This document shows positions 45,527 to 54,224 of a DNA stretch of 64,000 nucleotides, in pieces. The notes beneath the pieces are model-generated. The model ran no database searches, was not told where the DNA came from, and was given only the letters and a program-made list of their open reading frames with translations. Source of the stretch: Acidobacteriota bacterium (lineage in GTDB: Bacteria > Acidobacteriota > Holophagae > Acanthopleuribacterales > Acanthopleuribacteraceae); the NCBI GenBank assembly GCA_020439745.1, contig JAGQSC010000019.1, positions 62,001 to 126,000 of the forward strand, in the 5' to 3' direction. A program made the position numbers and the translations under genes. Every line of letters begins with the position of its first letter. Position 1 is the first letter of the stretch.

Positions 45527-46264
45527 TCAATGGACGGATGGGCCCGCCAACCACACGCGAAAGGACTGGATGCGTTGTTTGGCCAAAGGAATCCAGCTCC
45601 CGTCGTCCAACAGCACTTCTCCGGATCCCGACGGTTTGAGTCGCATTCTTTGTACCACTTCATGGCGCACAAAACCCGAGCGATTCACTCTGAAAAACTG
45701 TGAGGGTAGTTGGCTTTCCAGTTCGTCCAGAGTGAGGTCGGTCAGATAAACGGAACCTTGATTGGTAACCACTGCCGTGTAGCGTCCTTCTTTGTGCATC
45801 GTCCGGACCTCGCGCAGCCACACTACCTGGTAGCTATCACGGTGGTGGCAAATGAGCTTTTCCAGTTTCTGCTCAAAATGAACGCGATACCCGTGTTGCC
45901 GTTTCACGCGCTCAAGACACTGAGCCAAGCGGTCGTGACTCACGGGTTTCAAAAGATAATCGAGCGCCTGTTCCTCGAATGCCTGGATGGCGTATTGATC
46001 ATGAGCAGAACAAAAAACGATCATCGGCCTTTCCTTCAAGTACGGCAACACATCAAATCCCGTGACTTCCGGCATTTGGATATCCAAGAAAACCAAATCT
46101 GGTTTGAGTTGGTTGATGAGTGCAATAGCGCTGATCCCATCGTCTGACTCACCCACCACGCGCACATCCTCGAAGGCTTCCAGACGGCGGCGCAACATCC
46201 CTCGTGCAGCCTTTTCGTCATCCACGATGAGCGCGGTCAAGGGGTTGGAAACGGAACCCAACAT
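45527..46264 (-). CDS. LytTR-family response regulator
   Basis: The 245-residue regulator has a receiver domain (DD at 15-16, phosphoacceptor D61 in FLDIQMPEV, conserved K in LLKPVS) and a LytTR DNA-binding domain (LREVRTMHKEGRYTAVV; FFRVNRSGFVRHEVV). It overlaps the end of the propeller sensor kinase gene by 47 bp, so it is that kinase's partner. Target promoters are unknown; the neighbouring metalloprotease gene, 163 bp downstream on the same strand, is a candidate. Confidence 0.92.
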   Translation of the reverse strand: MLGSVSNPLTALIVDDEKAARGMLRRRLEAFEDVRVVGESDDGISAIALINQLKPDLVFLDIQMPEVTGFDVLPYLKERPMIVFCSAHDQYAIQAFEEQALDYLLKPVSHDRLAQCLERVKRQHGYRVHFEQKLEKLICHHRDSYQVVWLREVRTMHKEGRYTAVVTNQGSVYLTDLTLDELESQLPSQFFRVNRSGFVRHEVVQRMRLKPSGSGEVLLDDGSWIPLAKQRIQSFRVWLAGPSVH

Positions 46265-49016
46265 GATGCTTGCCCTCCGAATATGAATACTCCAATCGGC
46301 GCCCGCACAGTAATTTCAATCTGGCTTCAATATTGCCCAAGGCATGGTCGTCCTTGATGTAGTGCGAGAAGGGGTGTCCCAAGGGTGGACCGGGGTTAAT
46401 CACTTCGACGCAGATCCATGTGCCTTCGAGCCGGATATCCACACTGATGAGTTGTTTTGCTCGTGAACGACGAAATCCGTGAACGACCGCGTTTTCCACC
46501 AACGGCTGCAGACTTAAGCTAGGTATGGCCTCTTCAGAGAGTTCGGGATCCATATGGCATTCAAAAGACAGGCGCGACTCAAAACGCAGTGCCTGTATTT
46601 CCAGGTAGTTACGACACAAATCCAATTCATCCTCGCAGTTGGCCCACACCTTCGCCATGGTGTTGAATGAATGCCGCAACATCTTGGAAAGCCACGTCAG
46701 GATCTGCTCGCTTTTTTCTGCATCGTTGTGTGCGAAGTAGATCGCGTTGTTAAGCGTGTTTTGAATGAAATGGGGGTTCATCTGCGCATGCATCAAGCGA
46801 AGTTCAGCCTCTTTGCGCATCATCTGCGCTCTCTCAGCGATAATCTCGTGCCGCAGCAGTCTGTTTCGGCGGTTCAAGTCGGAATAGGCCCAAAACGCGA
46901 GCGCTGCGACGAGACTCAAGCCCAGGAGCCTAAACCAAAGCGATTGCCAAAACGGCGGTGCAATGTAGAACCGCAGCATCGCTTGCTGGGCACCGAACAC
47001 GCCTCGGTGATCGGCAACTTCTACCTCAAATTGATAATTACCAGGTTTGAGGCCAGCGTATTGGACGTGGCGATCTGAGGTGAGATTCCATTCGCGATCC
47101 AAGCCGCTGATGCGAGTACGAAACTTCAAGGCACTCGGCTTTCGCGTACAAACAGCCGAGTATTCAAAACGCAGATAATTCTGATGATGGGCAAGCCGAA
47201 GATCTTGGGTGGGTACATTTTGGCCAAACACTTTTACCTGATCCAGACGAATGGGGTGATCAAGTCCTCGATCAGGAATCAAGGGGAGGTCAACCCGAGT
47301 AAGACCACGATAACTACCGAGCCAGAAAAAACCCTGGCGATCAACGAGTGCCGCCCCGACATTCATTTCGCGATAGCTGAGACCATCTAATTCGGTAAAG
47401 TGATTCGTGCCACTGGAAGTCAACTGTGTCAGCCCCTGATTGGTACCCACCCAAACGTCCTCCTCGGATCCAGGTAAGATGAAATAGCAGACCCCATCGA
47501 CCAACCCATTCTCGGTGGTGTAGTGCGTTATCTCGCCAGCCTTGATCTCCGCAAGACCGGAATCCGTGCCTACCCAATAGTGATGCTGGCCCAGGGGCAA
47601 GATGGACAAGACCCTCGCATCGGGGAGTTTTGGCGGCCGTTCCACCTCCATGATGCCGTTGCGCCATATTGCCAGACCATCTTCCGTACCAAGCCAGACA
47701 GATCCATCATCCAGCCCCGCGATCGCATAGATGCGCGGATTGGGTAAGCCCATCACGCGATGCCAACTGGAACCACCATCAGAACTCAGCCATGCACCAG
47801 CAGCATTGGTACCTACCCACAGTTGGCCCTGCTTAGCCATGAGGCAACGCACATAATTTTGCTCCAATGGATCCACAACATGCACGTCTTGTCCCGCGAT
47901 CAAAGCCAGGCCCCGGGTTGTACCTACCCACATGCCTTGCACATCGGATGCAAGTGCACGAACAACTGATGAGGGAAGTCCGTCGGTCGCCCGCCAACGG
48001 GCTATGGACCTCCCCTTCTGTAGAACGCTGATGCCGCGATCGGTACCCACCCACAATCTGTCTAACGGATCCAGACAAACCGACCACACGGCATCTCCAA
48101 TTAGCTCATGATTGCGATCAAATTGAAGAAAGGCCAGCGAAGTCAAACAAGACGCACCGATTTCGGTGGCGAACCAGATACAGCCTTCCCGATCTTGATA
48201 CATTTCGTATACGGAGGAATGACTCAGACCTTCGTCGGTACTAATTTGGCGGGCTGTTCCGGATCCGTTGAATAGGTAAGCACCGTGATCGGTACCCATC
48301 CACAGATTGCCTGATCGGTCCTTGAGAAAACTGGTGATCGACACACCCACCATTCCCATACGCGCACCCATGGACTCCAAGACGTCCCGAAACCGAAAAA
48401 GACCCACGTCTGACCCGATCCATAAATCCGTTCCATAGAATGTAACGGCCCAAACCGCCGAGCCAACTGCGATCTTGTCCCGCACGGTCCGGGAGATTGG
48501 ATCAACCATGATCACATCTTGCCGACCTCCAAACCACAGGGTATCGCGCTCAACGGCCACGGAAAGAACCGACGTTCCCACCAGTTCCGGTAGCAGTTCC
48601 AGATGAGCCCGCTCCACGATTGCCGGACCATCTTCTGTGGCACACCACACCCGGCCCCTTACGTCGATGGCAACGTCCCATACCGAGGTTGGCCGACCAT
48701 CGTCAAAAGTAACAGGTGTCAGCACATCTTCTGAAAAAACGTACAGGCCGCGGTCCGTGGCCAACCAGACGTTGCCATCGCGATCGGCATCCATCGATCG
48801 AACAGCATTGATTATTCGGGCCGTGTCGGGATATCGAAACTGAAAACCATCGTATACGCATACCCCCTGTTGCGTGCCCATCCAAATTCGACCTGACGCG
48901 TCGCCCGCGACTGACTGGACCGTTGACTGAATCAGACCATCTTGAATGGTTAGAGTAGAAATGGGATATCGCTGGGCCAAGCTAATGCTTGCCACCAGTA
49001 AGATTGCAAGGCGCAA
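46218..49016 (-). CDS. Sensor histidine kinase with beta-propeller and Y_Y_Y domain
   Basis: The 932-residue protein has a signal peptide and a periplasmic two-component-regulator propeller region of about 14 blades (repeats like GRIWMGTQQGVCVYDG and GNLWMGTDHGAYLFNG, residues 20-590). A Y_Y_Y domain follows (SGLDREWNLTSDRHVQYAGL near 625-645), then one membrane segment near 700, and a LytS-type kinase domain (MNPHFIQNTLNN, VENAVVHGF). The arrangement resembles glycan sensors of Bacteroidetes, but no sugar genes are nearby. The start is TTG 49016; no ATG fits. The second LytTR regulator overlaps its end. Confidence 0.93.
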   Translation of the reverse strand: MRLAILLVASISLAQRYPISTLTIQDGLIQSTVQSVAGDASGRIWMGTQQGVCVYDGFQFRYPDTARIINAVRSMDADRDGNVWLATDRGLYVFSEDVLTPVTFDDGRPTSVWDVAIDVRGRVWCATEDGPAIVERAHLELLPELVGTSVLSVAVERDTLWFGGRQDVIMVDPISRTVRDKIAVGSAVWAVTFYGTDLWIGSDVGLFRFRDVLESMGARMGMVGVSITSFLKDRSGNLWMGTDHGAYLFNGSGTARQISTDEGLSHSSVYEMYQDREGCIWFATEIGASCLTSLAFLQFDRNHELIGDAVWSVCLDPLDRLWVGTDRGISVLQKGRSIARWRATDGLPSSVVRALASDVQGMWVGTTRGLALIAGQDVHVVDPLEQNYVRCLMAKQGQLWVGTNAAGAWLSSDGGSSWHRVMGLPNPRIYAIAGLDDGSVWLGTEDGLAIWRNGIMEVERPPKLPDARVLSILPLGQHHYWVGTDSGLAEIKAGEITHYTTENGLVDGVCYFILPGSEEDVWVGTNQGLTQLTSSGTNHFTELDGLSYREMNVGAALVDRQGFFWLGSYRGLTRVDLPLIPDRGLDHPIRLDQVKVFGQNVPTQDLRLAHHQNYLRFEYSAVCTRKPSALKFRTRISGLDREWNLTSDRHVQYAGLKPGNYQFEVEVADHRGVFGAQQAMLRFYIAPPFWQSLWFRLLGLSLVAALAFWAYSDLNRRNRLLRHEIIAERAQMMRKEAELRLMHAQMNPHFIQNTLNNAIYFAHNDAEKSEQILTWLSKMLRHSFNTMAKVWANCEDELDLCRNYLEIQALRFESRLSFECHMDPELSEEAIPSLSLQPLVENAVVHGFRRSRAKQLISVDIRLEGTWICVEVINPGPPLGHPFSHYIKDDHALGNIEARLKLLCGRRLEYSYSEGKHHVGFRFQPLDRAHRG

Positions 49017-49126
49017 GTTCTGTCCGTCATGTATTGAGAATGCGCCAGTGTAACATTAATTTGTGCAGGCCCGTCAGCGATCGAACTGAATCCAAGCCGA
49101 CCACAATCATGAAGGGAAGGCCTTTA

Positions 49127-49166
49127 TTGACACAGTGAACTAGTTCAATATATATTTAGTTCAATA
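49127..49166 (+). promoter_or_regulatory. Promoter with operator repeats before the GntR gene
   Basis: A -35 box TTGACA (49127-49132) and a -10 box TATATT (49151-49156) are 18 bp apart. Between them is the perfect palindrome GAACTAGTTC (49137-49146). The sequence TAGTTCAATA occurs twice (49141-49150 and 49157-49166), 16 bp apart. The layout fits an autorepressed promoter of a YtrA-type GntR regulator. Confidence 0.75.
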
Positions 49167-49177
49167 GGAGGCGCGAC

Positions 49178-49564
49178 ATGGATCTTCCGCTCGAACTCGA
49201 TAAATCAAGCGGCATACCCATCTACGTTCAACTGGAAGAACAGATTCGACTCCAAATAAGACGTGGTTTCTTGATTCCCAATCAGCCCTTACCTACTGTT
49301 CGCGCATTAGCAGTGAACTTGAACATCAACTACAACACCGTTGCTCGTGTCTATCGAGATCTCCAGAATTCGGGCATTCTTGAACTCAAAAGAGGGATCG
49401 GAACATTCGTATCAGCTGACCCACCCACATCAAAAGTACCAGAAGACGAAATGAAGCCCATAGAGGAGCTGGCCTCCCTACTCATTAAGCGGGCCAAAAG
49501 GGCGAAGCTGGATCACGCACAACTCACACAGCTCATCGAAATCAAATGGAAGGAGCCTCCATGA
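49178..49564 (+). CDS. GntR-family regulator, YtrA type
   Basis: The 128-residue regulator has the short YtrA layout: a winged helix (IYVQLEEQIRLQIRRG, LPTVRALAVNLNINYNTVARVY RDL, residues 15-70) and a 50-residue C-terminal dimer part, without an effector domain. AGGAGG precedes the ATG at 49178. Its stop overlaps the start of the slipin gene (ATGA). YtrA regulators usually control ABC-transporter genes of the same operon; here the partner is an SPFH protein. Confidence 0.9.
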   Translation: MDLPLELDKSSGIPIYVQLEEQIRLQIRRGFLIPNQPLPTVRALAVNLNINYNTVARVYRDLQNSGILELKRGIGTFVSADPPTSKVPEDEMKPIEELASLLIKRAKRAKLDHAQLTQLIEIKWKEPP

Positions 49565-50430
49565 TCCTAAAAGGAAGTTTTAACGTAATTAGTTTTGCAG
49601 TTGCAGCAGTTACTCTTTTGGCTACGATTGCCATGATGGCCTGGGCACCCGACGTCCGTTGGGCGTGGTTGGTTGTGATTCCGGGCGCCATCCTCTCGTT
49701 CTCACCAAGACTGATCAATGAGTGGGAGCGCGGCATCCAATTAAGACTCGGCCGGTACAAGCGCTGCATCAACCCAGGCATATCCTGGTTGATTCCATGG
49801 ATTGATACATTACCAGCCGTCGTAGACATGCGCATTCGGTCAACCCCGTTCTCAGCAGAAAAAACCCTAACAAAGGACACGGTGCCCGTGAATGTGGATG
49901 CCGTCCTGTTTTGGGTGGTCACAGACGCTCAAAAAGCGATTCTAGAAGTAAAAGGCTATGAAAAGACCATCAGTTGGGTCGCTCAGACCACACTACGCGA
50001 TGTGATAGGCCAGGCCGAACTGGTGCGCATGATTTCCGACCGTAAAGCCATCGACGACGAGCTTCAAACGATTATTGATGCCAAGACATCAGAGTGGGGC
50101 ATCACCGTTCAGTCGGTTGAAATCCGCGATGTGCGGATCCCTGGAGGCCTGGAAGATGCCATGAGCCGCAAAGCACAAGCCGACCGCGAAAAGGAAGCCC
50201 GTATCATTCTCGCCGAGTCGGAACTCAAAGTGGCCGACCAAATGGAACTCGCCTCCAAGGTGTACCATCAAAACCCTACCGCGCTCCAACTGCGCGCCAT
50301 GAACATGACCTATGAGTCCATCAAGGAAAAGGGCGCATTGATGGTGGTACCCAGCCCATTGTCACAGACATTGGATTCCGGCCCCTTGATGGGCATGGCC
50401 GCTGCGGCGTTTGAGATCAAAGACGCATAA
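49561..50430 (+). CDS. Slipin/stomatin-like SPFH protein
   Basis: From ATG 49561 (AAGGAG upstream, ATGA overlap with the GntR stop) the protein is 289 residues. It has two hydrophobic N-terminal segments (residues 8-50), then a Band 7 / SPFH domain (WERGIQLRLGRYKRCINPGISWLIPWIDTLP in parts, near 55-90; PVNVDAVLFWVV near 115) and a helical tail (AMSRKAQADREKEARIILAES) that oligomerises in the family. Bacterial slipins form membrane rings and microdomains. A partner NfeD-type protease is usual but is not beside it here. Confidence 0.92.
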   Translation: MILKGSFNVISFAVAAVTLLATIAMMAWAPDVRWAWLVVIPGAILSFSPRLINEWERGIQLRLGRYKRCINPGISWLIPWIDTLPAVVDMRIRSTPFSAEKTLTKDTVPVNVDAVLFWVVTDAQKAILEVKGYEKTISWVAQTTLRDVIGQAELVRMISDRKAIDDELQTIIDAKTSEWGITVQSVEIRDVRIPGGLEDAMSRKAQADREKEARIILAESELKVADQMELASKVYHQNPTALQLRAMNMTYESIKEKGALMVVPSPLSQTLDSGPLMGMAAAAFEIKDA

Positions 50431-50431
50431 A

Positions 50432-50974
50432 ATGAAATCAGTAAGCGCTTCACGCCTCTATCGCGCTAAACATCATGGAACACTGGTTTCGGTCTTTCCC
50501 TTTTTTGACCATTTCGGATTCGTACACACCAACATGGTGATCGACCACGAGATGGCGCGGGTGTTTTCAATGCCCAGTGAAAGCATCCGCGTCCATGCTT
50601 TCCGGAAACGCATTCAGTTCGATGGTGAGCTGGCCCTGCACCAAACTCTCACAACGGACGACGTGGAAGTCATGTCAGAGCTATTACATTTCGATCCGTG
50701 GTGGGTACTTCGCCAGCCACATTTTTCCGGGCGACAATGGACGGACGCACTTAAAACCACTAACATTGCCGACCCGTTAGACGGCCAAGATGTCGTGTAT
50801 CGTCGCAATCTGTCGATGTTAACCCACGTGATCAAGGACGGCATGCCCGTCCCCTTTGACGACATCGTCTTACCTCAAAAAGATGTCAAAGCACCCGTGA
50901 TACAAGCCAGACAAGGAACCTGGACCTTACGTCCAGGATTCTTTGGTTTCACACAGTCGTTTACACAAAACTGA
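50432..50974 (+). CDS. Unknown protein after the slipin gene
   Basis: A 180-residue soluble protein starting at ATG 50432, one base after the slipin stop; the frame is open to 50411. It has no signal peptide or membrane segment and no recognised motif. Tight spacing suggests it belongs to the GntR-slipin operon. It may support the slipin complex, but nothing in the residues says how. Confidence 0.6.
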   Translation: MKSVSASRLYRAKHHGTLVSVFPFFDHFGFVHTNMVIDHEMARVFSMPSESIRVHAFRKRIQFDGELALHQTLTTDDVEVMSELLHFDPWWVLRQPHFSGRQWTDALKTTNIADPLDGQDVVYRRNLSMLTHVIKDGMPVPFDDIVLPQKDVKAPVIQARQGTWTLRPGFFGFTQSFTQN

Positions 50975-51049
50975 CGTAACCTTTCCTAGCAAGTCACCGT
51001 CCTTGCTCACATACTGAAACCAACACATCACGATAAGCGAGGGCACACC

Positions 51050-52375
51050 ATGATGATTCTATTGACTTGCGTTTTGTGGTGCGGTGAATTCAAAACCTAC
51101 GAGAACGGCTACATCTACGCAGACCAAACCATGTGGCAACTCAGAGAGATTGCTGACCGCAGGCAAAAAAACTTTCAGGTGTGCCAGACCGAAGCATCGT
51201 GCACGGCCCTAAGCCAGGGCGCAGCAGACGTTTATGTATTCACGGGCAACACCAAAACATTGGACAAAGTGATCCAGATAATAAGGGCTGACTCTTCGCG
51301 CACGTCCCTTTCAGATCAGAGACAAGTCAACGAGTTCTTTTCTAACGTGCCAATCGCAAGATGGGGAAATAACTACCAGTTCATCGGCGAATCGGAATTA
51401 CCCTACAACTTTCATCCAGATGAGCAAAACGGCTCATGGTTGTGGGAAAGGATTGGCTCGCGATTGGTCATAGTCCGTCTTACTGAAACCTTGCAGGCGC
51501 CGCAAATTCCAGAAAGATACACCCATCTAATCCGCTATGTGGATTGTATGATCGATCCCACTGGAACCTTGGCTCCCGATGCCGAGCCCATGAACTACGA
51601 CGAACCCCCTTCGCCTCAATATGATGCACTTATTTCGTATCTAGATGCCGCAGTCAAAGCCGGCGACGAGAAGGAGACATTTCTCACTCGGACCGAAAAA
51701 TTAGCCGGTCACTCAGAGTTTATTGTGTTGTTGAAGGCCGCCGCTGAAGAAACCATATCCCAACACCGCCTGCGAAGTCAGCTTGAGCAGGCCGTTGAAT
51801 CTCATTTGGGTCCGAAATGGGCCCTGTCCATGAAGCGCTCTTACATTGTGACCGGCGGCTGCAGCCAGGATCGTGCACCGAGATACCATGCACAAAGCAT
51901 TGCACGACTTTCTGCCGAATCAAACGAATGGGATGTCTTTATGCAAGCCCATCTGAGTCTGCTCAACGACTGGTTTCCTCGGAACTCCGACGCGTCTTAT
52001 GCGCAAGCACGCCGAGGTACCTATCTGGCGGAGCTCGATGCATTGAATATTGACGTCTTGCCGTTGACGCTGGGTATGACATTTGTCGTCGAATCCGATG
52101 ATCATCACTATTTTGGAAACACGGAAAGATTGGGTCGCGCTTTTGCCAATCACCCTGATCGATTTGCCTTTGAAGACCAAGTATTGGCGATCATCGACGA
52201 CGACGAATTGGACGCAATGAATCGCGTTCGCTTCGCAAACCTCTACCTCAACTACGCAGCTCAGGGGACCAATGGATTGGGCATGGCCCTTGATTTGGAA
52301 GTGATGTCCCAATCCTGGCCAGGCTACCTACAGAAATATGTTGCCAGCTGGCGGACAGCGCTGGAAAGGAACTAG
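51050..52375 (+). CDS. Unknown secreted protein
   Basis: A 441-residue protein with a weak signal-peptide-like start (MMILLTCVLWCGEF), GAGGG before the ATG and no known domain. It is mixed alpha/beta with four cysteines at 39-51 and a long helical second half. It may be a lipoprotein-like or periplasmic protein. It overlaps the convergent Mpo1-like gene by 4 bp. Confidence 0.6.
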   Translation: MMILLTCVLWCGEFKTYENGYIYADQTMWQLREIADRRQKNFQVCQTEASCTALSQGAADVYVFTGNTKTLDKVIQIIRADSSRTSLSDQRQVNEFFSNVPIARWGNNYQFIGESELPYNFHPDEQNGSWLWERIGSRLVIVRLTETLQAPQIPERYTHLIRYVDCMIDPTGTLAPDAEPMNYDEPPSPQYDALISYLDAAVKAGDEKETFLTRTEKLAGHSEFIVLLKAAAEETISQHRLRSQLEQAVESHLGPKWALSMKRSYIVTGGCSQDRAPRYHAQSIARLSAESNEWDVFMQAHLSLLNDWFPRNSDASYAQARRGTYLAELDALNIDVLPLTLGMTFVVESDDHHYFGNTERLGRAFANHPDRFAFEDQVLAIIDDDELDAMNRVRFANLYLNYAAQGTNGLGMALDLEVMSQSWPGYLQKYVASWRTALERN

Positions 52376-52671
52376 GTCCAGGATACGCGACCCATAATCA
52401 TGTCTTTGAACATCACCCAGTCGCCCATCAAGCTGTAAAGAGGGTGCTTGAAGGTGGCAGGCCTGTTTTTCTCAAAGACAAAATGACCGATCCAGGCAAA
52501 TCCGTAGCCCACCACCGGTGTAGCCGCAAACCACCAGGGATTCACAACCACACCGGCAAACACAAGCAAAATCACCAAAAACGACCCGACGAAATGGCAG
52601 CGCCGACAGCGCGCATCACGATGCTCTGCCAAGTAATAGGGATAGAATTCAGTGAAACTTTGGAAGCTCAC
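52372..52671 (-). CDS. Mpo1-like (DUF962) membrane protein
   Basis: The 99-residue protein shows the DUF962 pattern: FYPYYLAEHRDARCRRCHFVG near residue 9-29, GYGFAWIGHFVFEKNRPAT near 55-73, and FKHPLYSLMGDWVMF behind it. Two membrane segments lie between. The yeast relative Mpo1 is an iron-dependent dioxygenase acting on 2-hydroxy fatty acids; the shared His residues (H20, H62, H75) are present. The start GTG overlaps the stop of the lipoprotein gene (GTGA). It is the last gene of the Mrp operon. Confidence 0.88.
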   Translation of the reverse strand: MSFQSFTEFYPYYLAEHRDARCRRCHFVGSFLVILLVFAGVVVNPWWFAATPVVGYGFAWIGHFVFEKNRPATFKHPLYSLMGDWVMFKDMIMGRVSWT

Positions 52672-53057
52672 TGAACCACTGTTTCTTCGTTTTCGACGGG
52701 TGCATTACTGGCAATAGCGAGTGTGATACCTGCAGGATCATCAGAAAAGGCTTTTTGACAGGAATCCGAACACAACTGCACTTCGTAACCTTCCACGTGC
52801 ACCGCATAGTGATGGTCGCCATTCATATGTAACTGGCACGAAAGACACTTGCTAACCACCTTGTCCTCGCTCCCATCGACGCCATCCGCATAAGCTAGCG
52901 TGGCTTGCACTTCTTCGATGCGATCCACCAGGACAATCTGAGGTATGGTGGCCGTCTCTTCGATTTCTTGTACTTCCAATTCACCACGCGCATGACCGCT
53001 CTCATGGGTACATGCACCAAAGATCAACAGTACCGACACATATAACAGGCTTTTCAT
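52668..53057 (-). CDS. Lipoprotein with TRASH/YHS-like metal site
   Basis: The 129-residue protein has a lipobox (LLIFGAC), an acidic linker, and a C-terminal domain with KCLSCQLHMNGDHHYAV and LCSDSCQKAFSDDP, a C-x2-C ... C-x3-C set of the TRASH/YHS kind that binds metals such as copper. ATGA overlap with the Mrp-DUF971 gene couples them. A periplasmic metal-binding role linked to iron-sulfur or metal handling is inferred from the domain and neighbours. Confidence 0.78.
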   Translation of the reverse strand: MKSLLYVSVLLIFGACTHESGHARGELEVQEIEETATIPQIVLVDRIEEVQATLAYADGVDGSEDKVVSKCLSCQLHMNGDHHYAVHVEGYEVQLCSDSCQKAFSDDPAGITLAIASNAPVENEETVVQ

Positions 53058-54223
53058 GATTCGCTCCCTGCTTCGCCCACGGCCAGGCGCCGCAAACGAT
53101 GGTAATGGTAGATACCAGTCGCATGACCATCGCTAAACTCAATTGCCAGTGCGTACCGTCCTACCGTATTCAAATGTTTTATTTTCAGTGACATGGGCAC
53201 GGATTCGGGGTCCAATTTGGCGGCACCCGTCCATTCATCCACACATACGGCACAAGGACAGGCGAGCCGAATCGATCGGACACCTAACACATCCGCTTGT
53301 CCATCCTGCCACAACAATCCCAATTCATCATTACTCACTTGCCAGACGGCGCGCAGATCTCCGCTCACTTCCTCAGTTTCGGGAGGATGGTCCACGCGCT
53401 CGTTCCAATCCATATCGCGCCATACGAGTTGAAACGCACCTGCTGCGCCGGTTTGTTCTAATTTCTGAATGAGGGCATCTGCAACGAGTCCGATGGACTT
53501 GGCTGCAGCCGAATCAGGATGCGCCAGTATTGCGGGAACACCGGCATCGCTGTCCAAACAAACCTCAGACTCCAAAGGAATGCGACCCAACATGGGGATT
53601 TCAAACTCCTCAGCCAAAATTTCAACACTAGACTCACCAAAAACCGGTGTCACATGGCCACAGTCGCAGAGAAAACCCGCCATGTTCTCCACAATACCCA
53701 ACAGCGGAACTTGTACTTGTCTGAAGGCATTGAATCCACGAACCGTATCCACAAGGCTGAGTTCTTGGGGGGTCGTCACCACAACCACACCTGCCAAGGG
53801 CACCGCCTGGGCCAGGCTCAACTGAGCATCTCCGGTACCGGGCGGCAAGTCGACCAACATCACATCAATTTCACCCCATAAGACACCGTTGAGCAGTTGA
53901 CCGATCATGTTGTGAACCATTGCGCCACGCCAAATAATGGGCGTCTTTTCGTTGACCAGGTTGGCCATGGAAAGAAAACGAATCCCATGCTTTTCCCGCG
54001 GGAACACGTAATCTTCGTTGGGTCCCCTCTCGGGGCGTGCATCATCACCGAACATCAGGCCCATGCTGGGTCCATGGATATCCGCGTCCAGCACCGCCAC
54101 GCGGTATCCTCTTTGATGCAAAGCTGCCGCAAGATTGGCGGTTACGGTGGATTTGCCCACGCCGCCCTTGGCCGAATGCACGGCTACAAAATGTCGAATG
54201 CTGGTTGGTTCGCCGTGACCCAA
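53054..54223 (-). CDS. Mrp-type ATPase fused to a DUF971 domain
   Basis: The 389-residue protein has a Mrp/NBP35 domain with deviant Walker A SAKGGVGKST near residue 17-26, IHGPSMGLMFG, and DLPPGTGDAQLSLAQAV. Where iron-sulfur carriers have C-x2-C it reads CDCGH. A DUF971 domain follows (residues 295-380; RLACPCAVCVDEWTG, VGRYALAIEFSDGHATGIY). Start: TTG 54223, one base after the upstream stop, with GGAGG six bases before it; an ATG at 54274 lies inside the previous gene and is less likely. Mrp proteins assemble or carry iron-sulfur clusters. Confidence 0.88.
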   Translation of the reverse strand: MGHGEPTSIRHFVAVHSAKGGVGKSTVTANLAAALHQRGYRVAVLDADIHGPSMGLMFGDDARPERGPNEDYVFPREKHGIRFLSMANLVNEKTPIIWRGAMVHNMIGQLLNGVLWGEIDVMLVDLPPGTGDAQLSLAQAVPLAGVVVVTTPQELSLVDTVRGFNAFRQVQVPLLGIVENMAGFLCDCGHVTPVFGESSVEILAEEFEIPMLGRIPLESEVCLDSDAGVPAILAHPDSAAAKSIGLVADALIQKLEQTGAAGAFQLVWRDMDWNERVDHPPETEEVSGDLRAVWQVSNDELGLLWQDGQADVLGVRSIRLACPCAVCVDEWTGAAKLDPESVPMSLKIKHLNTVGRYALAIEFSDGHATGIYHYHRLRRLAVGEAGSES

Positions 54224-54224
54224 G

